DNA of 17,709 nucleotides from contig JAVFAS010000067.1 in NCBI GenBank assembly GCA_034002405.1, forward strand, positions 1 through 17,709, written 5' to 3'. The notes below the pieces were generated by a model. It made no database searches. It saw nothing but the letters and a program-made list of their open reading frames with translations, and was not told the DNA's origin. The DNA comes from SZUA-365 sp034002405 (GTDB lineage Bacteria; Bacteroidota; Ignavibacteria; SZUA-365). Shown one piece after another: positions 7,668 to 15,205 of this stretch. The position numbers and the translations under genes were made by a program. Every line of letters begins with the position of its first letter. Position 1 is the stretch's first letter.

Positions 7668-8216
7668 TTATTTCTTCTTCGGTGCGGCTTTTTTCGCGGG
7701 GGCGGCTTTCTTCGGCGCAGCCTTCTTCGCCGGGGCTTTCGCGACAGCCTTCTTGGCAGGTGCCTTCGCGGATGCGGCCTTCTTCGGTGCGGCCTTCTTC
7801 GCGGGTGCGGCTTTCTTCGGCGCAGCTTTCTTCGGCGCAGCCTTCTTCACGGCTGCTTTCTTCGGCGCGGCCTTCTTCACGGCAGCCTTTTTCGCGGGCG
7901 CTACTTTCTTCGGTGCGACCTTCTTCACGGCAGCCTTTTTCGCGGGCGCTGCTTTCTTCGGTGCGATCTTTTTCACGGCGGCCTTTTTCGCGGGCGCGGC
8001 CTTCTTGGCCGGCGCCTTTTTCGCGACGGCCTTCTTCACGGGCGCGGCCTTCTTGGCCGGCGCCTTTTTCGCGGGNNNNNNNNNNNNNNNNNNNNNNNNN
8101 NNNNNNNNNNNNNNNNNNNNNNNNNNNNNNNNNNNNNNNNNNNNNNNNNNNNNNNNNNNNNNNNNNNNNNNNNNNTTGGCCGGCGCCTTTTTCGCGGGTG
8201 CTGCCTTCTTTGCCAT
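7668..8216 (-). CDS. Lys/Ala/Pro-rich histone H1-like DNA-binding protein (contains assembly gap)
   Basis: A low-complexity basic protein built almost entirely of KKAAPAKKA, VKKAAPKKAA and similar units, ending KKAAPKKK. Such tails occur in bacterial histone H1-like proteins (chlamydial Hc2, AlgP-type and HU-extension tails) that bind and compact DNA without a folded domain. The start is the ATG at 8214-8216 (MAKKAAPAKKAPA): a strong AAGGAGG lies at 8224-8230 on the complement with 7-nt spacing, and residues upstream of it in the same frame look non-coding. A run of 100 N (8076-8175) interrupts the gene; both sides are in the same frame. If the 23-nt identical ends around the gap are merged, the protein would be 141 aa. 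No globular domain is visible, so this could also be the C-terminal tail type standing alone. Confidence 0.8.
   Translation of the reverse strand: MAKKAAPAKKAPAXXXXXXXXXXXXXXXXXXXXXXXXXXXXXXXXXXPAKKAPAKKAAPVKKAVAKKAPAKKAAPAKKAAVKKIAPKKAAPAKKAAVKKVAPKKVAPAKKAAVKKAAPKKAAVKKAAPKKAAPKKAAPAKKAAPKKAASAKAPAKKAVAKAPAKKAAPKKAAPAKKAAPKKK
8076..8175. other. Assembly gap (100 N) inside the histone-like gene
   Basis: Exactly 100 N, the conventional filler for unknown gap size. The last 23 bases before the gap (8053-8075) are identical to the first 23 after it (8176-8198). This could be an unmerged contig overlap or a break in a repetitive gene, since a nearly identical unit also occurs around 8008-8028. 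Confidence 0.95.
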
Positions 8217-8223
8217 TGTGATT

Positions 8224-8230
8224 CCTCCTT
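8224..8230 (-). promoter_or_regulatory. Strong ribosome-binding site of the histone-like gene
   Basis: AAGGAGG on the minus strand, 7 nt before the ATG. It fixes the start at 8216 rather than the upstream in-frame ATG at 8264 and suggests high translation. Confidence 0.8.
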
Positions 8231-8283
8231 GATGTGAGATGATGGAAGTGTGACGGTGTGTCACGAAGACACGAGATCAGATG

Positions 8284-9084
8284 TTACGTGGTAGTACGCG
8301 CGATGACCTGGCCATCGATCACGCGGCGGATGACATGCTTCACCGACTCGGAGAAACCGCCGGAGAGAATCCATTGGATGTATTCTCTATCGGTGCGGAT
8401 GACATCCGTAAGAGCTTCGCCACGGTGCTTGCCGAAGGCAAGGACGATGCGGTCGCCGTCCCAGACCAGCTTGCCTTCATCGTCGGCCCAGCCTGGTTGC
8501 CGTGGATGCAGGTGTGTCGCGAGTTCATCGACATCTCGCGGAAGATCCTCGTATCGTTGAAGCTGTGCGCGGAAGATGTCCACCGTTGCACGGACATCGG
8601 CCATCGCACCGTGCGCGCCGACATGATCGCGTTTGCAGTAGAAGCGCAATGCGGCGCTGAGATCGCGTGGCTCCTTCCGGTGAAAGATGGTCTGTACATC
8701 GATCACCTGCCGCGCGGTTGTGTCGAATGCCATGCCGCAGCGCTGAAACTCCGTCAGGAGCAACGGCAAATCGAAGCGGCGCACGTTGAAGCCCGATAGA
8801 TCGCAGCCGTCAAGAAAGGCGATGAGCCGCGGTGCGAAGCGGGCGAACGTCGGGGCGAGCGCGACATCGGCATCGGTGATGCCATGCACGGCGGTCGCTG
8901 CTGCCGGGATGGGGATTTCAGGATTGAGAAGGGAGTGAAGGTCCGTCGTGTTTCCCTGTGGAAGGCACTTCACCACTGCGATTTCAATGATGCGATCGCT
9001 CTGCGTATTGATGCCGGTGGTTTCGAGATCGAAAAATGCCAACGGCCGGGTCAGCTGCAGGTCATGTTGCGCGATCGCAGACAT
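8284..9084 (-). CDS. DnaQ-like DEDDh 3'-5' exonuclease with ExoX-type C-terminal domain
   Basis: Predicted 266-aa exonuclease of the DnaQ/RNase T superfamily, degrading DNA or RNA 3' ends. Exo I is FFDLETTG (D19, E21), Exo II is SGFNVRRFDLPLL (D105) and Exo III is HGAMAD (H158, D163) followed by VRATVDIF, so all four acidic residues and the catalytic His of the DEDDh class are present. Residues about 205-262, with VLAFGKHRGEALTDVIRTD and YIQWIL, match the C-terminal region seen in exodeoxyribonuclease X-like proteins. Possible starts TTG 9090, GTG 9087 and ATG 9084 are adjacent; the ATG is used here. It lies 67 nt upstream of the histone-like gene on the same strand and may share its transcript. 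It is not fused to a polymerase or GIY-YIG domain, so it is probably a repair or turnover nuclease rather than the replicative proofreader. Confidence 0.9.
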   Translation of the reverse strand: MSAIAQHDLQLTRPLAFFDLETTGINTQSDRIIEIAVVKCLPQGNTTDLHSLLNPEIPIPAAATAVHGITDADVALAPTFARFAPRLIAFLDGCDLSGFNVRRFDLPLLLTEFQRCGMAFDTTARQVIDVQTIFHRKEPRDLSAALRFYCKRDHVGAHGAMADVRATVDIFRAQLQRYEDLPRDVDELATHLHPRQPGWADDEGKLVWDGDRIVLAFGKHRGEALTDVIRTDREYIQWILSGGFSESVKHVIRRVIDGQVIARTTT

Positions 9085-9343
9085 CACCAAGATGCGCGTT
9101 CCTCCATGTGTGCATTCGCCTGTGTTCGTGATCGAAGTGTGTCATCAGAGAAAGAGGTGCATCGGAAATTTTTCGTTCGCAATGTACGTAATAATACTTT
9201 CAACGTAAACAATCCGGACGCAGGGAAAAATTTTTTCAGTCTTTCAATGATGAAGTGTGATGAACACAACACGATTGAAAACAGCACGCATGTGTGTGAG
9301 TCTTCCGACGCAGACGCAGACGCTGAACCTTGACGCGGATTCT

Positions 9344-9360
9344 CATGTTTCACAAACATG
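9344..9360. promoter_or_regulatory. 17-bp inverted repeat, possible operator
   Basis: CATGTTT-CAC-AAACATG is a perfect inverted repeat with 7-bp arms and a 3-bp centre. It lies just upstream of the TATCTTTG element at 9368-9375, in the place where a regulator would affect that promoter. Confidence 0.45.
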
Positions 9361-9363
9361 CAC

Positions 9364-9379
9364 GCACTATCTTTGCAGT
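9364..9379 (+). promoter_or_regulatory. TAnnTTTG promoter motif of the CBM48 gene
   Basis: GCACTATCTTTGCAGT contains TATCTTTG, an exact match to the Bacteroidota -7 consensus TAnnTTTG, and shares 14 of 16 bases with 5526-5541. It is about 45 bp upstream of the ATG at 9421. A matching -33 TTTG was not found at ideal spacing. Confidence 0.5.
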
Positions 9380-9420
9380 GTCATCACCACCGTTTCACAG
9401 AAGTAGCACACCGTATCACC

Positions 9421-9717
9421 ATGCCAAAGAAAAATTATACGAGGACGGGACGATCTTGCCGCGTCACGTTTTATCTCCCCGGAGAAGTCGGTGCCGAGAC
9501 GGCGTCGCTCTGCGGCGACTTCAACGAATGGAATTCCGACGCGCATCCGATGGGGAGGAAGAAGGACGGGACATTCTATACGTCGCTCTATCTCGATGCC
9601 GGCGTGAGCTACCGCTACCGGTTTCTTCTCGACGGAACACGATGGGAAAATGACTGGGATGCCGAAGCGTATCTCCCCAATGCGCACGGGACCGAGGACT
9701 CTCTGATCACCGTGTGA
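9421..9717 (+). CDS. Stand-alone CBM48/isoamylase early-set domain protein
   Basis: A 98-aa protein consisting of a single glycogen-binding (CBM48/AMPK-beta-like, E-set) beta-sandwich. The landmarks are VTFYLPGEVGAETASLCGDFNEWN (W37 in the FNxW motif), a conserved HPMGRKKDGTF turn, the YRYRFLLDG strand, and Trp 75 and 79 in TRWENDWDAEAY. The start at 9421 (MPKKNYTRTG) is chosen because the promoter motif at 9364-9379 lies upstream of it and the open extension to 9358 overlaps that motif. In other proteins the domain is attached to branching enzymes or kinases; here no catalytic domain is present and no glycogen gene is nearby, so it is probably a carbohydrate- or protein-binding adaptor. The stop codon overlaps a GTG that opens a 71-codon frame through the following minisatellite. 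Confidence 0.85.
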   Translation: MPKKNYTRTGRSCRVTFYLPGEVGAETASLCGDFNEWNSDAHPMGRKKDGTFYTSLYLDAGVSYRYRFLLDGTRWENDWDAEAYLPNAHGTEDSLITV

Positions 9718-9738
9718 ACAGCAATCGATTCGCGCGGG

Positions 9739-9846
9739 ACACGCGCGTCTCCGCTGAGGTCCGTGTCCCCGCTGAGGTCCGTGTCCCCGTCGCGGTCCGT
9801 GTCGCGAGCGTGGTCCGTGACGCGAGTACGGTCCATTTCGAGATCG
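9739..9846. repeat. 18-bp minisatellite, about six units
   Basis: Units of 18 bp based on AGGTCCGTGTCCCCGCTG start at 9739, 9757, 9775, 9793, 9811 and 9829 and decay to the right. Since 18 is six codons, all frames stay open: the plus-strand frame from a GTG at 9714 (overlapping the CBM48 stop as GTGA) gives a hexapeptide repeat of type VRVPAE in a 71-codon frame ending at 9929, and the minus strand reads DTDLSG repeats. No ribosome-binding site supports translation, so I treat this as a repeat between CBM48 and htpG, not a gene. Confidence 0.75.
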
Positions 9847-9947
9847 AACGCTCTGTCAAGGTCCCTGTCGCGGCTGTTGAACCGCGTCCCTTGATCTGTG
9901 TACATTACAGGTCGTTTGAAATGATTTGAAACAACGAGGATTGTCCC

Positions 9948-11819
<1,872 letters not shown>

Positions 11820-11850
11820 ACCCTCGACGCACGCACACTGGAAAACGAAA

Positions 11851-11874
11851 AGGGCGTCCCATCCGGGGCGCCCT
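11851..11874. terminator. Strong bidirectional hairpin terminator after htpG
   Basis: AGGGCGTCCC (11851-11860) pairs with GGGGCGCCCT (11865-11874), 10 bp with one G-T pair, around the loop ATCC. CTTCATTTT follows on the plus strand and TTTTCGTTTTC on the minus strand. It can stop both htpG and the minus-strand VWA operon. Confidence 0.85.
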
Positions 11875-11948
11875 CTTCATTTTCCTGTCGTGCGGTGTCA
11901 GCGTCGCTCAGCGTATTTCGCGCACGATCACGGTTCAGCGTACGATCA

Positions 11949-12048
11949 NNNNNNNNNNNNNNNNNNNNNNNNNNNNNNNNNNNNNNNNNNNNNNNNNNNN
12001 NNNNNNNNNNNNNNNNNNNNNNNNNNNNNNNNNNNNNNNNNNNNNNNN
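11949..12048. other. Assembly gap (100 N) downstream of the T9SS VWA gene
   Basis: Exactly 100 N. The 25 bases before the gap (11924-11948) are identical to the 25 after it (12049-12073), which looks like an unmerged contig overlap; the true gap may be absent. Confidence 0.95.
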
Positions 12049-12059
12049 ACGATCACGGT

Positions 12060-13268
12060 TCAGCGTACGATCAATGTTCTTGTGCTGCTCATGCCGCCGC
12101 TGCTCAGGCGATAGAGGTACATCCCCGGCGTGAGTTCGCCCGCGCGAAACCGCACCTGATGTGCCCCGGGAAGGACCTCCCCATCCACCAGCATGGCCAC
12201 ACGTCGGCCAAGCAGATCGTAGACCTCGAGACGTACCGATTGCGGAGTATCCACTCCGGAAAGCGTAAATGGAATGACGGCATCTCCGGGCGTGGGATTC
12301 GGAATGCTTTGTCCGAGTTCGAGAGCATGCGGCAGCGCCGCGGAGGTCGGATGGGTGGCCGTTGGCGTCAACGCGGCTTCCTGAAAGGTGGAAGATACGC
12401 TGCTGCCACAGGCAACCACCGAGACCTCGAGCACATGCAGCGAGGCGTCGGGTTCGGGACTGGTGAATTCAATGGTGTGTTCCTCGAAACCGCGTCCCAT
12501 GAATGTCGCGATCTGTGTGAAGATGGTCAGCAGATCCGCCGGACGCATGGCGAAGAAGTAGGCGCCGCCCGTGAGTTGCGCCACGAGTTGGAGTTCCGTC
12601 GTATTCGGGGCCGATCCGAGCGCGATCGTGAAGACGCGGAGATTGTGCGTCTGCGCGAGTCCGATGATACTCGCGGTCGTGCGGGTGCTCATGTTGTCAC
12701 CGCCGTCGGTAAGGACCACCACCGCCCGTTTTTGATTGACCGCGGTGGCCTGCAATTCGAGCAAACCCTCGTAGGTCGCATCCCACAGCGCTGTCGCACC
12801 CTGGGCGGGGAGTGAGTCGATCGCGGCATGCAACGAAGACGTGTCGGTCGTCATCGTCCGCGCATGCTGCACGGTCGTGTTGAACTGAATGATCGCGGCC
12901 TCGTCACTACTGCCATCCATGAGCGCGACGAAGGCATGGGCGGCCATCTTCGTGCTGTCGTTGGCCGCACCGGCCATGCTGCCACTGGCGTCAAGCACCA
13001 GCACGGCGGAGATCGGATTGGGAAGCACGGGAGAAAAACTTTCCACGATGCGGAAATCATCCACCGGCTTGCCGTTGTCGATCACCGAGAGCTGGCTGTT
13101 GGCCAGTATGGACTGTGCTTCTCCGTCGCAGTGGACGGAAAGCGTGAACCGTGCGGTGGCATTGCCCTTCACCGCATGAATCGTGGTGACACGTGCCGTG
13201 GGTTGCGCGAACGCACCCACGGTGGCAAGCACCAGCAGGATCAACGTAACAACAGATAAACGGATCAT
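12060..13268 (-). CDS. Secreted VWA-domain protein with T9SS C-terminal sorting domain
   Basis: A 402-aa extracellular protein. Signal peptide MIRLSVVTLILLVLATVGAFA (residues 1-21), a beta-rich spacer, then a von Willebrand factor A domain (about 86-275) with a complete metal-ion site: DASGS (D93, S95, S97), T159 in GATALWD and D188 in VVVLTDGGDN. Residues about 321-402 are a type A T9SS sorting domain (SIPNPTPGDAVIPFTLSG, LEVYDLLGRRV, GMYLYRLSSGG, TLIVR end), which routes the protein across the outer membrane and usually to surface attachment. A strong AAGGAGG (13274-13280) precedes the ATG. It is the last gene of the unit sigma, anti-sigma, VWA lipoprotein, VWA-T9SS, 45 nt after the previous stop. 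Its VWA half is similar to that of its neighbour (TALWDATYEGLLELQ versus TAMWDGIYKAMLELQ), so the pair look like diverged tandem duplicates. The ligand is unknown. Confidence 0.9.
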   Translation of the reverse strand: MIRLSVVTLILLVLATVGAFAQPTARVTTIHAVKGNATARFTLSVHCDGEAQSILANSQLSVIDNGKPVDDFRIVESFSPVLPNPISAVLVLDASGSMAGAANDSTKMAAHAFVALMDGSSDEAAIIQFNTTVQHARTMTTDTSSLHAAIDSLPAQGATALWDATYEGLLELQATAVNQKRAVVVLTDGGDNMSTRTTASIIGLAQTHNLRVFTIALGSAPNTTELQLVAQLTGGAYFFAMRPADLLTIFTQIATFMGRGFEEHTIEFTSPEPDASLHVLEVSVVACGSSVSSTFQEAALTPTATHPTSAALPHALELGQSIPNPTPGDAVIPFTLSGVDTPQSVRLEVYDLLGRRVAMLVDGEVLPGAHQVRFRAGELTPGMYLYRLSSGGMSSTRTLIVR

Positions 13269-13270
13269 AA

Positions 13271-13280
13271 CCTCCTCCTT
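13271..13280 (-). promoter_or_regulatory. Extended Shine-Dalgarno of the VWA-T9SS gene
   Basis: AAGGAGGAGG on the minus strand, ending 2 nt before the ATG, with its AAGGAGG part 5 nt from the ATG. It is far stronger than the ribosome-binding sites of the three upstream genes, suggesting that this last cistron is the most heavily translated. Confidence 0.7.
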
Positions 13281-13298
13281 GTTATAATACCCCGATGC

Positions 13299-13319
13299 CC
13301 GTCGCCATGATGGCTACGG
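13299..13319. other. Small inverted repeat between the two VWA genes
   Basis: CCGT-C-GCCAT-G-ATGGC-T-ACGG can fold into a hairpin with one mismatch. It overlaps the stop codon of the VWA lipoprotein gene (13314-13316). It could be an intercistronic processing or stabilising structure; there is no T-run to make it a terminator. Confidence 0.4.
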
Positions 13320-14054
13320 CGTGCGCAGCATGTGCGCGATCTCGCGACAGAGATCGTCGATCCGCGCGAGTGCGGGTTGTGGAATGTGCATGCCGCCAGT
13401 GTCCTGTACAATGTTTCGCAGGACAATCTCGTGATTGGTCAGACCTAATGCGATGGAATATACGGTAATGGACGCGCTCTGTCCTAATGCGACGATCTTG
13501 GCGGGTGTGCCCGTCGAACTCGAATTGTCGTCGCTGTCACAGAGGAGGATCACCGCTTTGCGAGTGTGCGATCCCTTCGATTGCAACTCGAGCATGGCTT
13601 TGTAGATGCCGTCCCACATCGCCGTCGCGCCGTCGTTGGGGATCGTGTTGATGGCGGCGCGGAGCAGCGGAACCTGGGTGGTGAGTCCCTGGGCGATGGT
13701 CGCCGTGTGTGTGTAATAGACGAGCGTTCCTTCATCCTTCTCGCCGTCCAACGAATCCAGCACCGCGTTGCATCCGTCACGGAATGCCTGGGCTGTGAGC
13801 ATGGGGATACTCCCGCTTGCATCGACCACAAACGCGACGGAAAATCGCCGCGTGCGCGCGGTGTCAACCGTGGCGGTGTCGGGTGGAAACACGAGGGAGA
13901 TCGGTGCCCCGATCAGTTCCGCGGCCGGGATGGAGACGCGGTTGACGAGTCGATTTCGTGGCGTCTCGATATCAAGGGGTGAATCACAGGCACTGAACGC
14001 GGCCACGAGAAGGGCAGCGAGGACACCGGCCGCGACATGGAGGGACGAACGCAT
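13314..14054 (-). CDS. VWA-domain lipoprotein
   Basis: A 246-aa predicted lipoprotein: signal sequence MRSSLHVAAGVLAALLVAAFSAC with the lipidated Cys at residue 23 followed by DSPLD. The VWA domain fills about residues 70-240 with the metal site DASGS (D78, S80, S82), GATAMWD, and LLCDSDDNSS in place of the usual TDG. So it should bind a divalent metal and a protein ligand at the cell envelope. It starts 4 nt after the anti-sigma stop codon and precedes the VWA-T9SS gene, its apparent paralogue, but it has neither the T9SS tail nor the extra N-terminal beta region. One would expect it to be membrane-anchored while its partner goes to the surface. Partner and function unknown. Confidence 0.85.
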   Translation of the reverse strand: MRSSLHVAAGVLAALLVAAFSACDSPLDIETPRNRLVNRVSIPAAELIGAPISLVFPPDTATVDTARTRRFSVAFVVDASGSIPMLTAQAFRDGCNAVLDSLDGEKDEGTLVYYTHTATIAQGLTTQVPLLRAAINTIPNDGATAMWDGIYKAMLELQSKGSHTRKAVILLCDSDDNSSSTGTPAKIVALGQSASITVYSIALGLTNHEIVLRNIVQDTGGMHIPQPALARIDDLCREIAHMLRTP

Positions 14055-14058
14055 GACG

Positions 14059-15180
14059 TTAAAATTCGTACGACAGGCCGTAGGTCATGCCCAACTTATT
14101 GGACGAGAACCAATTCGTTTGGAAGCGGTAGAGCAGCAGGCTTCCTTCCGCCCCCACGAGTACGGCGATGCGGTCGAAGGGACGGAATTCGAGACCGAGC
14201 GTCGCACGTCCGAGCGCACCGAGTTCGAGCGCACCACCTGCCTGAATCTGAAAAAATGGGTGCACGTGCGGGAGCAGGGGATCTCCTGAAAACTGGTATA
14301 CCGCCGTCGCCCAGTATGCCAGGGGATTCTGCTCGTACCGCACGCCCACACCATGTTCAATGCCGTGAAAGTTCTGGGAGAATGGCTCACGTCCACCTTC
14401 GAATCCGATGGCGTGATGCTCATCGATCGCATACAGCACGCCAAGGTTCACGTTGCGGAACCATGGTTCCGATTGCGAGACCACCGTCGGCGCGGGATCC
14501 GACCGCAAGGCCACGTTGCGTGCGTACAGCGTCACGCCATCCGGGGCCGGCAGCAGATCGTAGAAACGCACCTGATCGGTGCGGACCTGCGCGGGGGGCG
14601 CGGTTTCATCGATCGCCGAGGCAAGCAGGGTGATATCGCGAGGCGTCACCGCTCGCACGGTGAATTCCGCGTCGAACGGTGTCGCTGCTTCGGTCACCGC
14701 GGCAGACGCGTGCCGCGCGGGAGCAGTCGGGAGATCCGCCAGCGGCGCCGGCTGTTCGATGAACACCGGGTCGGCCGGCGTCCGGACGACCCGTTCGATA
14801 ATCTCGGCGGGCGCGTCCCCCGTCGTCGAGAACTGGAAGAACAGGATGATCGCGGTCGCGACGGCGAGAACGGAGGCGGCCGATCCGATCCAGAGACCGC
14901 GGAGGAACGAGGATCCGGCACCCGCGGCGGTGGCCGTGTTGGAGGGGATGGTGAATCCTAATGACGTGAAAATCGCGGCGGTCGCCGAGGCGGGTGGTGT
15001 GAAGGCCTCGATATCATGCTGCACCGCCTTGCGGATGGCGAGATGATCCTGCATCTCCGAACGCAGAGCCGGGTCGGCGGAAAGCTTGTGGAACAGCGCC
15101 TCTTCCTGGGGGCCGCCCAGCTCACCGTCCATGAATGCATGCAGCATTTTCGAATCCATATACTCCTGGTGATTGCTCAT
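14059..15180 (-). CDS. Predicted dual-membrane-spanning anti-sigma factor with C-terminal beta-barrel
   Basis: A 373-aa protein encoded 25 nt after the ECF sigma factor. Residues 1-75 look like an anti-sigma N-domain without zinc ligands (LHAFMDGELGGPQEEALFHK, ADPALRSEMQDHLAIRKAV, then AIFTSLGF). A single hydrophobic helix spans about 97-117 (LWIGSAASVLAVATAIILFF). Residues 118-240 are a Pro/Ala-rich linker long enough to cross the periplasm. Residues about 240-373 show about eight alternating amphipathic strands (NVNLGVLYAI, HAIGFEGGRE, GVGVRYEQ, WATAVYQFSG, FFQIQAGGALEL, RATLGLEFRPF, IAVLVGAEGSLLLYRF, GMTYGLSYEF) and end in Phe, the typical outer-membrane insertion signal. This suits an anti-sigma that touches both membranes, like the Dma proteins reported in Bacteroides thetaiotaomicron (recalled, not checked). 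An alternative is a fusion of anti-sigma and a soluble beta domain. Confidence 0.7.
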   Translation of the reverse strand: MSNHQEYMDSKMLHAFMDGELGGPQEEALFHKLSADPALRSEMQDHLAIRKAVQHDIEAFTPPASATAAIFTSLGFTIPSNTATAAGAGSSFLRGLWIGSAASVLAVATAIILFFQFSTTGDAPAEIIERVVRTPADPVFIEQPAPLADLPTAPARHASAAVTEAATPFDAEFTVRAVTPRDITLLASAIDETAPPAQVRTDQVRFYDLLPAPDGVTLYARNVALRSDPAPTVVSQSEPWFRNVNLGVLYAIDEHHAIGFEGGREPFSQNFHGIEHGVGVRYEQNPLAYWATAVYQFSGDPLLPHVHPFFQIQAGGALELGALGRATLGLEFRPFDRIAVLVGAEGSLLLYRFQTNWFSSNKLGMTYGLSYEF

Positions 15181-15205
15181 CGTCGTCCGTCCTGTCTGGA
15201 TCTAT

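Larger units (their letters stand above)
9085..9420. other. AT-richer divergent intergenic region (336 bp)
   Basis: No gene is apparent between the exonuclease and CBM48 start codons. The stretch 9170-9300 is clearly richer in A and T than the flanking coding DNA and includes TACGTAATAATA and a run AAAAATTTTTT near 9226-9236. Near 9308-9322 there is a short GACGCA repeat. The promoter and palindrome serving the CBM48 gene are listed separately. The exonuclease promoter should lie in the AT-rich part, but I could not identify its elements with confidence. Confidence 0.5.

Noticed and set aside
8258..8272. GTGTC-ACGAA-GACAC hairpin between the exonuclease and histone-like genes
   Set aside because: Only 5 bp of stem and no T-run; too weak to call a terminator or operator.
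13283..13288. Plus-strand TATAAT as a promoter
   Set aside because: No -35 element at a suitable distance and no plus-strand gene follows; it is simply the AT-rich spacer before the VWA-T9SS ribosome-binding site.
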